Source of the DNA: Rhytidiadelphus loreus
Lineage: Eukaryota > Streptophyta > Bryopsida > Hypnales > Hylocomiaceae
Length of the DNA: 64,000 nucleotides
NCBI GenBank assembly: GCA_947034895.1
Contig: OX344765.1
Coordinates: 36,709,001 to 36,773,000 of the forward strand
Direction: 5' to 3'
The translations under genes were made by a program, and so were the position numbers. Below the pieces are notes generated by a model that searched no databases, was not told the origin of the DNA, and saw only the letters and a list, made by a program, of their open reading frames with translations. Positions within the stretch are counted from its first letter, which is position 1, and each line of letters begins with the position of its first letter. Positions 13,664 to 26,665 of this stretch are shown here, piece by piece.

Positions 13664-15046
13664 TTAACCCCTAACCTCCTAAATGCCCAAGGTCTAGTTT
13701 GAGCTTCTTGGAATTTGCTCTAAATTGAACAAAAAGTCAACATTTTGATAAGTTCAATCAATTTTTTTAATTGTAACCTTACAAATTCAAACTAGACATG
13801 TTAGAGATCACATAGGAAAAGAGAACACAACAATAACATTTAAGGATTGAAAGATTATAATGTTTGATCATGAAGATGTTAAAACTATGAAAATCTTTGA
13901 GCTCTCTTTTAGCATGTCAAATCTAAAAAATTGGGCACCAAAAGAATACGAGGTTGGAGGGCCTAACAAGCATAACCCCAATCAATTTATGCCTTTCGAA
14001 AATCTACTCTATAACTTTTTAAAATGAATTTATAGTCAGTCTGTGTGATTTTTTCTCCACGATCTAGTGTATTTGAGGCTCATTTCCAAGAGTCCTCAAC
14101 ACTATATGTCCCCTTGCACTAAATCTTGAATTGAAAAATCATAATCATTCATTTTCAAAATCAGATTATTTATGCTAAAACTAGACTTCAAAAAGAACCT
14201 TTTGAAAGTATAAACTATTAAAAATAGCAATTTGATAAGGTTTTAGGGTGCCCCTAAATGACAGACCCATCACCAATGATTTCAAGCCTCACTGCCCGTC
14301 ACTTAGTTTGTTGTCATTTTGCAACTAGATATGTATGAAAAAATTTATATTTACTTTTCAGAGATGAAATTACATGTCTTCATTACTTCACAAAAAAAAT
14401 TATATTTTTTTGTGGAAAATTGTTTTTTATGAGAATTTTTGAAGATAAAGTGAAGAAAAATCACATCAAACAGAAAATCATTTCAAAAAATCTGAAAATT
14501 TCACCATGTGTATACATTACAATGATAAAATATCATAGTGTAAACTCAATTTCCATGTCATTCTATAATTAGAATTCAATAGACATTGAAAATACATACA
14601 AAATTCAAATTGCAATCAAATATTTAATACTATAAATTTTTCCAAAATTCAAATTGGAGTAGAAACTAGAGTAGATGACCTTCAGTTTGTTAGTTGGGCT
14701 CACACTCAAAAAAACATCAATTTTGTGAAGAAATTTCAGATTTAGAGCAAGGAGCAACAACTTCCCAAAATACACTAAAATAGCATATTTTGTGATCCGT
14801 TTTTTTTTAAAACTTCTTGTTTTTGTGAAAACAAACATTGGCTAGATTACAAACTCAATTAAATACTCTTTATAAATCAACATGAAAGGTCAACAAGGAA
14901 AACGGGGAATAAAGAGCTTTAAAACGGATGAAAAAGCTCATTGCATTGCCATCCAAACACCACAGAATGGCATTCCAGGCGTTGCAAGGTTAACTTCAAA
15001 GTTTTTTCGATGCCACATTTTGGTGCCTCGGGCATTTAGAGGTTAA
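13664..15046. mobile_element. Non-coding TTAA/CCCC inverted-repeat element, copy 1 (piggyBac-like MITE family)
   Basis: The left end reads TTAACCCCTAACC...TAAATGCCCAAGG and the right end is the inverse, GGGCATTTAGAGGTTAA, so both edges carry TTAA. The interior from about 13690 to 14260 matches, in reverse orientation, most of the element at 36534-37186 (shared landmarks: Ca. 'cactagat' after 'cctca', the mixed A/T block around 'tctactcta', and the sequence before the right end, 'ccacattttggtgcct'). The extra roughly 700 bases between 14270 and 15000 look like a later insertion or an expanded interior. No transposase is encoded. Confidence 0.6.
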
Positions 15047-15604
15047 GGTAGTTTAAATTTCCAAAATTATGAAGATGTATTATAAAATGCAACCTAAAAT
15101 GATAATTTAATGATGACTCTCAAACAATGGTTTAAAATATGATTCATCCATTTAGTTAGATTAGTTAGTATACAAACCAATAATTTTCAATGACATTTGA
15201 AGTCAAAAATTGAAAATTCCTTCTAGAGTCAATTGTAGATTGCATATTTGTGATTTTTATAAGAATTTTTTTCCTTAAAGTTCAAAATGTTAAGTTCTAA
15301 CAATAATGATTTATTAATCCAAGTCATTTTTGAAGGGTCATTTTTTTAACTAAAAAGGTTATTTTTTGAGGCTAGACTTATGAATACCTATTGAATAATA
15401 GAATATTTGCAAAGTAAAGTCTTTGGAATCTATACTCTACAAATATTAAAGAACCACTACAAGAATCTTTTAAAAATTGATGGATGAAAAATAACACTTT
15501 TGTATGCCAGGCATTCATCCGTTGTTCAAAATTTGAACACTTGGGCGGCTTTTGGGTTAAATATGATATGCATGGAATCCAATACAAAAAATATCAAATC
15601 AATA

Positions 15605-16533
15605 TTAACCCCTAAACGTCCAAACAACGTTTTTTGGCAACGTAGCGATTTTGGGTAGCTCACTACGGACAAAGCTTTTCTTTTTTTTCTTTGAAAATTT
15701 CACACAATATGGGGATGAGGAGTAGCTTTAAGGCCCAATAATTTTCATAACTTTTGACTAGATGATTCAAAAGTTATTGCATGATATGTAATTTTTAGCG
15801 TTCAACGGGCAATCCGAGCAGAAAAAAAACTTCTTTGAAAATCACTTTTAAAAAAAATAAAAATTTGAAATTAATTTTTTAGATTTTTTATATATGTGGT
15901 AAGCTTTGAATCATTCCATTTTGATTAATGAGATGAAAGATATGAGGAATTTCAGTTTGGGTTAGTTTGTGGGTAATCATGGAATCTCTACTCTAAAATA
16001 AACTTTGAAGTCCTTTATTTAACTCAATTTTAAATATTTTTGAAAAAGAAAAGAAAAAGTAAGGAGTATATTGTTTATTAAAACGTCACAACCATTGGGA
16101 TTGGCATTTTTCAATTCTATAAATAAATTGTTAACAATTTAATACTTTTAATCATTCTCTACTTCTTTCTACTTACTATTTTTTTCCTATATGTTGTACA
16201 ATTCCAAATGATCTAAAAATTTTAAAGCATGCAACCAACTTGAATTGAGGAATGAATCCAAAGAGTAACCACCATTTTGGACATTTTTTCATACAAATGT
16301 GACCTTGTGAAGTGCAGCTGCCCGTATTTTCACAGGGCCAAAAAAAGGATTTTTGTCACTTTAGACGTTAATATCTCGCAATCTACACGGTGTAAAATTC
16401 TGGAATTTTTTCCACATCTTCTCTAATTATTTTACCACAAGATCCTACGGTTACATTTGTCTAGAAATGTTTTTCATATAGCAGTTTTGGAGCAGTTTTG
16501 GTGAAAACATAGTCTCTGACATTTAGGGGTTAA
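15605..16533. mobile_element. Non-coding TTAA/CCCC inverted-repeat element, copy 2
   Basis: Left edge TTAACCCCTAAACGTCC, right edge TGACATTTAGGGGTTAA, which inverts to TTAACCCCTAAATGTCA. Both ends therefore share the TTAA flank and a terminal inverted repeat of about 13 bases with one or two mismatches. The 929-base interior is AT-rich with no reading frame of note. Confidence 0.6.
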
Positions 16534-17737
16534 TAAAGAGAATTCACATGTAAAAACACACACAAAGAGATTTTGATGCAAGTGCAATATTTGAGATTTT
16601 TAGTGTTAAATTAAACAACTTTGTGACAATTTTTAGTTGAAGAAATGACGGTAGATGTTATTTTTCAATGTTGATACAAAAGTTAAATTACTAATTATAT
16701 ATGAGTGTACGTAATATTGGCCTTGGTCTCAAAATGCAAGAGAAAATATTAATCTATATTTTTTGACAGAAAAATTGAATTATGTAGGAGCCAAATGATG
16801 AATAGAAGAAAGGACACAAGAATATGAAGTTAGTGGCTATTCTAAGTACATAAGGTAGAAGCACCCAAAAATGTCAATATAAAAAATTCATTATAGTTGA
16901 AAGCATCTTTTCCTTAAAATTATATTTTTGTAGTATTAGCAAGTAAAGAGCATAAATATTCAAAAAAGAATTTGGATTTTTTGGATTTGGTGTGTAATTT
17001 CTATGATTTTACAAAGTATTGACTCCCTAAACCACTGAAACTATCATACAGGTGGACCCTAAATCAAAATGTACAAAAATTAGTAGTCAATAAATTAGAG
17101 TTAAGTATGTGTCCTTCAAACGTGTTACCAAATTAGAGGTAAGCATTTGAAAGGCATATCAACTAAAGTCTAGGACACATTTAGAAGCAGTCTAGGGTAC
17201 AAGAATAGGAATAAGGATGCTTTTGGGTGCCTTTACTTTAGTGAATGAGCCCATTCATGGGCTTGTGGAGGCTTAGGAATGAAAATTAGTACAATTTTTT
17301 TTTGTCTTCTTGCTTGTACAATGTTTTGATGCTACAAACATCTTTTCTTAATATGATTCAAAGGAATTTGGGATCCACCTAGGTTAAACTTATAGCTTCT
17401 TGTAACCTTCACCTTTGTATACTTGTAACTAAATTGTGCCTTCAAAATCACTTGCATTTTGCTCCATAAGAGCATTCATATGTTTACACATTCAATTTAA
17501 TACACCTCCCACTACAATGAAGCCCTTACCATAATAAAAGAAAATAGAGGGGCTTGAGGGCTTGAGGGCTCTCATGCTAGTCCAATCCAAAAAATTCAAA
17601 CTACCTCTTGGACCTACTACTCTAGTATCTTATCAAGTTTGGCAAAAATTGCCAAGTAATTAATAAAATTTTAGATTTTCACTTTGGCAATAAAAAAAAT
17701 ATTTACTAGAGTGATTGTTTTTCTCCACTACTCACCC

Positions 17738-18321
17738 AGGGGGTGCACTACGAAGGAAGTTCATGGGTGAGGAGTGACCAAACTCTAAAAATCTATTTCT
17801 ACTTTTCCTAATTACTTTCTAATAAACTATAATCTCAACCTACAATTTTGAGCTTTGTTTAATAATGTCTATAGGTTTCTATTGCCAAAAATTTCAATCC
17901 TAAATAACATGTGATATATTGTCTAGAAAGGATTGAAAAATGAACTAAAATGGCATGTTTTTCAACTAAAATATTTATAGAGATCACATGAAGATGACTA
18001 TTGTATCAATATTTAGCCAAAATAAACTTTCAATAGAAAGCTATTTTATAGAATATTTTTTTCATTTTCAATTTTTTTTTTCTTATATAATATAGGGGTG
18101 TGAAAGTTATTTTTAGCTTTATAGTGTATCTTTTTCTTCAAAAGTTTGTAACTAATTATTATTAATTTAAAAAATACCAATAATCCAGAACATAAACTTT
18201 CAATGTAAGAAAATCTATTCATATTTTTTTTTAGAAAAAAGGTAAAATATTAGGATATAATATAGGGGGGCTAAGATTCGGTCACTCCTCATCCATGAAC
18301 TTCTTTTGTAGTGCACCCCCT
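17738..18321. mobile_element. MITE with ~42-bp terminal inverted repeats
   Basis: The left arm (17738-17779) begins AGGGGGTGCACTACGAAGG and ends GGTGAGGAGTGACC. The right arm (18280-18321) is its inverse, ending TAGTGCACCCCCT, with only a few mismatches. The roughly 500 bases between are AT-rich and non-coding. There is no TTAA at the edges, so this is a family distinct from its neighbours; I could not identify a target-site duplication. Confidence 0.7.
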
Positions 18322-18480
18322 GAGACTACTTATGGTGCAAGAACGTTGAGTTCTTTTTGAGAATTAGCCCCAAGAGCAACTTATGAAGATGTGTGTGAAG
18401 TTGAGAAAGACAAGCTCTTTACACAAATTGAATGGTATGAGGTAAAACAATCCATGTCAAATATGTAAATGGTTAGGATT

Positions 18481-18926
18481 AGTAGAGGCTCAACTGCTCA
18501 TAGTTAAGTCAAAAGCAAGAATTGTGTTCAAAGTAGAATTTCAGAGCTCATTTAGGTAGTGTAGAATAACTTTTTCCAAAACACTTTGAATTAAGTTAAT
18601 GTGGTAAATCAATCTAAATTTCATCTCCAAAAATCCTTTTGAGATTTTGAAACTCCTATCAAAAGTCATGGATAAATTTGACGGAGGAGTTGGAAGGGTC
18701 ATTTTCTTTGACATTTCTAAACATCCCCTTTGAATTTTGTCCATAACTTTTTTTCAAAGGCTCATAATCACAAAAAAAATTTGAAGATGTAATTTAGATT
18801 TATTTCTAAACTTTTTTTAGTTCAAAGTTTTTTGAAATATGTTATTTTACTATGCCAAAACAAGGTCTAAAATTCTACTTTGAACACAATTACTACTTTT
18901 TGATTATGAGCGGTCAAGCTCTCATC
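18481..18926. mobile_element. MITE with ~58-bp terminal inverted repeats
   Basis: The left arm (18481-18541) runs from AGTAGAGGCTCAACTGCTCA to CAAAGTAGAATTT. The right arm (18870-18926) is its inverse, starting AAATTCTACTTTGAACACAA and ending GGTCAAGCTCTCATC. The arms differ at scattered bases. The interior has no coding potential; the minus-strand frame at 18541-18744 shows no family resemblance. Confidence 0.65.
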
Positions 18927-21035
18927 TTTAATTACCCCATATCCTTTAATGGTTTATGACGGACAATGGATTTCATTATAAAAAAGAACCCTCCATACTT
19001 CACTCTCACTAAATGTCAATAAAGAAATTCTTCATATTTCTATCAAAAAAATTCTTGATGGTAGTCATTGGAGTGTTGGTCTTTACCGATTGAGCTCTCT
19101 ACTAACATTGGACAACTTGGCCATTTAATTCTTGTTGAATTTTGCATGATCCGTAAAATTGTCATATTTTCATTGATTTTGGCAATTGGTGCTGTTAGTT
19201 TTCAGTTTTTTTGGCAATTATCATTATGATTTCATGAAGTTAATATATCCTTAAATAACAATTCAAATGTGTCAAACCCGATAAGATACTATGGTATACA
19301 TACAACAAACATTTTTGTTGCAGGATTTGATGGGGACAAAGATCCCAACAAATCTACACACTCAAACAGTTTTGAAGAGCTTGCAAAAATAAAGAGTTTG
19401 CCTCTCAAACTATAGAGTATGTGCAAGCTAGATATCCATTCTGGGTAGGGTACTTCCAGACCACAAGGCCCAACATGGTTTCTCAATGGTAAATTAGATG
19501 CTCTAGAAGGTATCTTTAATAGGATTGGTATACAAATTTGCTAAATATATCTACAGCTTTTCATTACTTTGTAATTTAGATTTGAAAATTTTTATTGTTA
19601 AAAGTGCATCCCAAAATACTTTGAATAGGGCAAAATAATTCTCAAATTTAGACATTGGACTACAAGAATAAAGCCTGTCAAAAGCAAGCTAAATGACAAA
19701 AATATAGAGGCTTTGGTAAACAATTTTTAAGGAAGCAAAATCATGCCAATGGCATGGCATTTTCAAGTGCAATAGGCATGATTTTTCTTTCTTAAAAATG
19801 ATTTGCCAAGCCCTTTATAATTTTTTTTTCCTTTTAGCTTGTTTTTGAAACAATTGATTTTTGTTGTCAAATGTCTAAAATCGAATTCTTCCAATGATAA
19901 ATATTACAAGTTCTAATTATAAACCATTCAAAAGTTAGAAGTTTGTTTGGAGGGGCAGCATATTAGTTCCATTGAAAATGCCTTAAGGACATTTTACTTC
20001 AAATTGCCATCCCATTCCCATGATTTTTCTTTCCTAACCCTTAAAGAACATTGTAAGCCCTACAAGCATTTCAAAAATCAAAACCTGAATTTTCACATAG
20101 TTCTTAATTTTAAATCTAGGTTCAATAACTTTTTTACTCCATTTGAATTATAAAAATTATAAAAATTGCAGTTTTTGTGAGATTTACACAGTAATGAAAA
20201 GGGATGATTTCCAAAGTCACCCCTTTGTCCTTTAAGGGTGAACTTTGAAAAGACTCTATGTGGGTTGTTCAAAGTTCAAATCTTAATATTCTTGTGTCTA
20301 TTCAATGTAACTTTTGATGCACTTCCAATGATAGCATACTCAAGTTCTAATTTTAAAAAGTTACACAACTGAATATTTCAAGAGGGTCATGTGCCATGAT
20401 CCATTGAAGATGCCCTAAGCACTTCCAACATGCAAATATTCTTCATCATGCCGCTTGGTGCATAGAGCTTATTCAAACGATTTTTAGGTGTACTTACTTT
20501 ATCAGTCAATGAATTGATCTCCAAGAGTCAGGAGATGCTGTCCTAAATTTGACAGAGAATCTTTCCAATCTTATCAGAAATGGGATCTGATACCCCTGAG
20601 TTTCTAACTCTAATCACGCCTGCAATCCACCAACTTTCCATCGGCACCGGCGGCCCATGGTGCAAGCAATAAACCATCAAGCATCTCTGGTTCATGATGA
20701 CCTTCAAGGTAATCAAACCCAGATGAGCAAGTGAATCGTTGTGAGCGATTCAAGGGAGAACCCCAGCACTCAGATAGCACCTCAACTTCAAAACGGTAGT
20801 CAGTCACAAAAGAAAATGTGACAAAATAACTAAGTTCATGGAATTAAATACTCTGCAACGGTACAACACCTATAGCACAGCTACACATTACAATACCACA
20901 TCTCTGCTCAGAGATTGTGCTAATGAAACACAAAAAAGAAAGAATGGTTATAAGCTCTAAGAATTACTCTTCAATGGGCTTCGTTGCTTGATTTCATCGT
21001 TGTGGAGGCCTTCTTAAAAAACTGCAAATGAACAG
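18927..21035. other. Spacer and 3' flank of the LPAT gene; one unexplained ORF fragment
   Basis: 18.9-20.5 kb is AT-rich with nothing recognisable. From about 20550 to 20810 base composition rises and the minus strand carries an open frame (20807-20610) with protein-like composition, including ECWGSPLNRSQRFTCSSGFD and GHHEPEMLDGLLLAPW. I do not recognise it and see no convincing splice acceptor. It could be a gene fragment or part of the LPAT 3' region. Confidence 0.3.
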
Positions 21036-23593
21036 CTAATGAACGGGAAGGCCATACTCAATCAAGGTCTCTGCAATAATCTTCCTAGACTGGTCACAAA
21101 GCTCATCAGCATTTTTACTTCGGATGGGTGGATGCACTATCATTTTAATAAGACCGGGCCTTAGGGTATATTCTAAGCCATTGGGCATGAGCTTGCCTGA
21201 GCCTATCAATGTGATCGGTACAACTGGCACGCCTCCCTTGGCTGCCACTGAGAATGCTCCTTTCTGCATCAAGTAACCAAATTAACCAAAACACCGTTAG
21301 CCTATTCGATACATCCATCGACAACAGCATGCAAAAATTATGCTTCCTTTAGTAAACCTGAGGAAGGGGATTCATGCAAAAAAATGCATCAATTTGGCAT
21401 TTTAAACCATTTGCACTAAAAATGAAAATAGAGTCACTCTCCATGATTATTTGATACGCCAAGTAAACAGAATAAGCGCACTGATAAAGCAAGCGACCAT
21501 GGAATGGATCCTGAAAAATACATAATATTTACTTGGACGTTGCTTACTTTGAAAGAAGCCAACGCTCCATCGGTTGTCCTTGTTCCCTCGGGAAAAAACA
21601 GAACAGACACGCCTTCTTTGACCAGCCTCATGCAAGTCTTCAGACATTCCTGAAATACAGACCACAACTTTACAGGGACGTCTACAATAGACACGCAAAA
21701 ATTCAAGCACACTGGCTGGCTGTAAAAAAAGGAATCGGATACTTAGAAATTGACCTGACCTGTCACTATCACCACTGTATCCGCATTCTAGTACCAAAGA
21801 TAAGAAGGGTGATATCAGTTGCTACATAACGTGACGGATCACCTGTTTGCGCCAGGAGGTTGCATATTGTTCCAAATAATTTAACATCAGCACTAAGAGC
21901 GTCGTACTCACTACAGGAAAACTAGAAAGACACCAACTGAGAGTAAAAAGCACAGTCTTAATCGAAAAGGAACTCACCAGTTGACTCCTTTTGTCCATGC
22001 GCTTCAGAGGGATGTGGCCAGTCAGGTACATCGACCAACCGATAATCGGAATGAGGAAATTGCTAGTCTTGCTGATGAACTTGAATGGCCGTCCCAACTG
22101 AAACAGTGTATAAATATCCAGAAAACTTTGATGATTGGCCACATACACTGCACCCTCATCAGCTGCGGGAAGATTCTCCCAACCTTCAATTTCAGTCTTG
22201 TAAAATAAGGAAGTTGTCACATTTGCCCACACCTGTCACCACAAGAAACAAAAGCACCATGAACTCCCCCCTACTGGACGTGTCTGAACTTTCAGTTCCT
22301 CACATGCAAACGGCACTAAGTTAGAGAAAGACAAATATAAAATTTTGTATGCCATTCAGTCAAGGTAAGAATAGAACGGTCGCTCACACGTACCAAGGAA
22401 CTTAGAACTCTGACATCCAAAAGGAGGCAGAGAACTAACCTTATTTACAAGGTGCTGAGCCCTCCTGCGCCGCTTGTCGAATAAAAGTACAAAGGGCTGA
22501 ATAACCAGCATCACTACGAACAATGGAACAGCTAAAGTAAGTGTTGTCAGGTAGAAGACGATTGCCCGCACTTTTTGAGACAGAGTGACATCTGCGAAAA
22601 AAAGCAACACAAAGTCAGTGGTTCCATGGTCCGGCAAGCCCACCAAATCCATTGCAATGCCATGCACGCAGGAAAAGGTAAGACGTCGTCACCGATCAGG
22701 TATACTCAATGTGAGTGGACAGTCACGAGACAATTGATCCAGGCCATCAGTGTGCAAATCCAATCTCAAAATCCAAGCAGAGAAAGATGTCTCACCGTCT
22801 CCATTCTACCTGAAGCAGAAGGAGCCTTCGCATCGGGTTCAAATGCAGGTCCCTGCGCTGAGGATGCTGCTGCAGCAGCTTCACACCTGATTTCTTCTCT
22901 GCAATTGCGTTTTTGCCAAACTCTTCCGTGAACAGGAAACCCCTTCTGAACAGCTCCCAATACAAGACAGCCTTGCAGCATCGAAGAGCTACTGCTCACG
23001 GTGCGAGATCCTGCTCCTGACAGTATGTAACACCATGAGCTCGGGAATTAAACATAAAACACCCAAATCCAAACAAGAGTCTCTACGTCTACGTGATGAC
23101 ACGGGGACCCCTAAACACACTTAGTCTATCACTCTGATTTGTTAATCATGTCATTGAATTTCGATAGAAGAGAGACAATCGGATTAGCCAATATGTACAA
23201 ATTGTCAAAGAAGCCATCTTACAACGTCTACCAAAAAAATCCTTGGAACCTCCATAACTTTCGCATAGGGTATCCAAACTACGCATTCTCCAGTTGCGAT
23301 GAATACTCATTCGCCAACAAAAACATAAAATTTTCACTAGACTAGTTGTAGGGAGCTATTCTCAGCAGAAAAAGTAGTATCCCACCTTAATCGACAAAAA
23401 ACAACAGAAGGAAAAGATTACCTAGGTCGCAGGAAAACCGTTGGGACACGCGCAATTTAGAATCCATACAGGAAACCCCAGTCAAACCCCGCACCGAAAC
23501 AGAGCCTGCTTGATGCAGCTTACAAGTTCTAAAAACCATCGGAGGGCGCCTAAATCCGGGAGCTTGCTTCCCGGACATACTGACGACCATCAT
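21036..23593 (-). CDS. LPAT1: Plastid 1-acyl-sn-glycerol-3-phosphate acyltransferase (LPAT1/ATS2-like)
   Basis: This enzyme transfers an acyl group to the sn-2 position of lysophosphatidic acid, giving phosphatidic acid for the plastid glycerolipid pathway. Exons: 23593-23422, 23016-22810, 22591-22440, 22232-21978, 21649-21548, 21263-21036; all GT-AG and in frame, total 371 residues (Arabidopsis ATS2 is about 356). The start is the first ATG after an in-frame stop. Residues 1 to about 120 are rich in S, A, R and V with few acidic residues, as in a chloroplast transit peptide. A hydrophobic helix follows near residues 130-160 (FYLTTLTLAVPLFVVMLVI). The acyltransferase box NHQSFLD gives H211-x4-D216, and FPEGTR spans 281-286. 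KGAFSVAAKGGVPVVPITLI matches the plastid type more closely than the ER type. The first exon is split off by a 405-base intron, so a shorter start at 22981 would miss most of the transit peptide. Confidence 0.9.
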
Positions 23594-24200
23594 TGTACCG
23601 AATTCCCTCCTCAAACCCCCAGTGCAGGGAATTCAAACCTCAAACTCCTTCCGTTCCCCAAATCCGCGCACCAGCTCCTGTTCTTCACAACAAGCACTGA
23701 TCACGCACATCGCAAAACACAGGATTCCGTGAAAGAATGCAAAGCTTTCTTCACCGGATAAGGCTCCCAACTCTGAATTAGGGTTTCCTTAAGGCTCGCT
23801 TGCAAATGTAGCACTGGTATAGATTCTTAAAACTCTGAGTGGTGGTCAGCAATTGGCTGGCGCACATGTACGTATTACGCGAATATATTCTATAAATGTT
23901 CCGAAAAGGTGATCATCTACCAAAAAAATAGATGTTGTGGAATTCAATTCAAATGTTCACTTATTAGTAGATTTAGTAGATGAGGAAGTCAAGTGCCGAA
24001 ACAGGCAACGGCACGCTCCTATCCAGATTGGAGGGCGCAGATGTTTCCACCGTTCATCGGACGGTCTGAGAAGTGCCAAGAGGATAAAGAGGCTACGCAA
24101 CCGTTCTATCGTTCTAGCTACCGAACTCCCAGTCCCACACCCTTCATTTTGCATTTATTAAAACGTAAAGGGGATCCTAGCTTGGAGTTATGAAGTGAAG
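23594..24200 (-). promoter_or_regulatory. LPAT 5' flank
   Basis: This sequence lies upstream of the LPAT start and is less AT-rich than what follows from 24.2 kb. No conserved frame is seen. It probably holds the 5' UTR and promoter; I cannot place a TATA box or transcription start with confidence. Confidence 0.3.
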
Positions 24201-24651
24201 AAAAATCGATAATTCTAAAAGATTCTCATGGATCAATTTGGAACCATTTCTAAGCAATCAAAATTTACATTATTCACCTAAACATTCTTCTAATGTAAAA
24301 ATTTAATTTAACAATAATTAAATTTAAAATACAAAATTTAAAATAGATAAGCAAATGTCAAAAGACAAAATTATAATATAACTAAACTCTTTCTATATCT
24401 ATCTATATATTCCTTCAAGTTGTAGAGTACAAAGGCCAAGATTTTAATTCTAAGTCCCAAATTTTCTCATATATAACATCATATGGAAATTTTACATCAA
24501 AAAACTAGTCAAAAAGTCCAAATCCCATTGGAGGGACACTTTTGTGTACAATTTAGTGCATTAAACAATTTTCTAGATAAAAATAAACTATGAGGATGCT
24601 CGATTGACTGTTATTCTTTTTATACTCTGTATACAAAACAATAGATGGGAC

Positions 24652-25632
24652 TTAACCCCTCACCGCCCAAGGCCTAACCATGTCAAAAAACAACTTTCCT
24701 TTTCAAGTGTTATAAGTCTAAATGTGAGTAAGGTATGAAAATCTCAACCGTATAATATTGTAATGTGCATGTTGTAGATGATGTAAATCAAATTTGAGGT
24801 CATTTGACCGTATAGATTGAAAGATTATAATGTTTTAGTGTTAAAAAAAGATGCTGAAATTGTCCTCAAAACACAATTCGAGGTGAAATTCGATTTCTAA
24901 ACCTACTCAAATGAAAAAACTTTGAACTAAGAAGTGATTTAAAACCAAAAGAAAAACACTTTGGTGGGAAAAAAAATCATTCAGTTGACTCATTGCATTT
25001 GCAAAATTGTTTTAAAATGTCAAAAAACAGTGAAAAAAGTAGCAAAAAAACACATCTATTGCTGAACCTACCTCTACTAAAATGCCTCTCAGTCAATCAT
25101 AACTTCTTTTATTGGTATGAAATTTTTACAACAAGAACTAGACTAGTATGCGCAACTTTTCCAATAAAAATGATTGAAATCGAACCTTGTTTGAAGAAGT
25201 TATAAGCCGCCGAAGTTCACTATAATGCAGAAATGTCTGTATTTTGAACTTCGAATTGCTCCCAAGCATTCGAAACAACTTGGATTGACATGAAAATTTT
25301 CCCACATTAAGTAGACTTTATGGGGAACAAAACCCAACAAATTTTATTGAAAAATAACATTTGATGAAAAAGATACAAGCCCCCGAAGTTGCAGCCATCT
25401 GAATGCAGTGTGGTGAACTGAAATTGAATCTGCAAACTTCGAATGACTTCCAAAAATCCAATACATCTTGGATAGATCTGAAATTTTTACCACAAAAACT
25501 AGTCTAGTATGTGCAACTTTTCCAATAAGTTTTATTAAATTTGGACACCGGACGCAAAAGTTACAGCACTTTGAAGTTGACTGCTAGATTGTGTGAGGCC
25601 ACTTTTGGGCCCCTTGGGCGGTGAGGGGTTAA
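24652..25632. mobile_element. TTAA/CCCC inverted-repeat element, copy 3, with perfect 17-bp TIRs
   Basis: Left edge TTAACCCCTCACCGCCCAAGG; right edge CCTTGGGCGGTGAGGGGTTAA, an exact inverse over TTAA plus 17 bases. It is the best-preserved end pair of the family in this window. The 981-base interior is non-coding but holds three diverged direct repeats of about 175-190 bases. Their landmarks are 'tgaaattttt' at 25118, 'tgaaaatttt' at 25291 and 'tgaaattttt' at 25479, each followed by a variant of 'tagactagtatg.gcaac'. Confidence 0.75.
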
Positions 25633-25861
25633 GACCCTCAACAATTTCTACTAAACCTAAGCTCTAAGTCTCAACTCTTTGATGCCCAAACTTCCAAAGT
25701 TTTCCCAAACCAACATTTTTGAGTGCAATAGATCTTGGACCTTAGGATGTTGTACGAACCTCTCCACCAATCAAATTGTGATAATTCAATGTTTTTTGAG
25801 ACACAATGGGAACCGCCCCTCAATTGATAAGTGTTATGAATTTGATACTTCATCATTAACC

Positions 25862-26665
25862 TTAACCCCTAACTATCTAATCAACCATATATGGTTGATC
25901 CAAAATTTCAAGCTCATTTTGCAGTGGGCAATTAAATTTGTTTGCCCGTTTAAATTTTTTTGGGGGGTAGTTTTTAGGGTTAACTATTCAAAACTTTTAT
26001 TTTTCACTAAAAAGGTACATATTTGATTTCTCAAAGGTCTCCAAAGCCATATATGCCCATTAGTAGAAGAGTAAAGCTTGCTAATTTTACTTCATTTTCC
26101 AACTTTGAGCAATTTCACTTGATTTGAGATCTAAAAACTTCCACTTATCCATTTGCTTTGAAAATGGTCCCAATAGAAAGAGTAAAGTGTTTTCATGATT
26201 TTCACCATTGAAAATTTAAACAAGCAAGTGTTGATTTGGAGTTATTTGTGATTTATACTTATAAAAAAAAATTGCATTTCAACAATTGCAAAGTGGATTG
26301 TGTAATGAGTTTAATAGCTTTTCAAGTGATATTAAGTTTTTTGAAAGGGCATTTTAGTGTGCTAGCACAATTTGTAGTTGATCATGTCACCTCTAATCCC
26401 AAAAACTTTTATGTGCAAATTTCTGAAACATTGTGGGGAGGGGCAACATACTAAAAATAGAAAACATACATTTCTCTTGTTATAATCTCACAACTCTTAT
26501 ACAATTTTGCACTCAAAATTGGTGTGCGTACTAATAAGCAAGTTCTTTACACATCCATACGGTTAGATTTTGAAAAAAAAAATCAATTTTCTCCAATGGG
26601 GATAACTATAAGCCCATGCTCTTTTTTCATAGTCAAAACACACTTGAAAAGGCATTTAGGGTTAA
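25862..26665. mobile_element. TTAA/CCC element, copy 4 (weak ends)
   Basis: Left edge TTAACCCCTAACTATC and right edge GGCATTTAGGGTTAA (inverts to TTAACCCTAAATGCC). The TTAA flanks and the first C-rich bases agree with the other copies, but the inverted repeat beyond about 8 bases is poor. It starts about 230 bases after copy 3. It may be a decayed copy or two unrelated ends. Confidence 0.4.

Noticed and set aside
25679..26026. 115-codon frame on the plus strand
   Set aside because: It crosses the left end of a TTAA element and has no recognisable motif.
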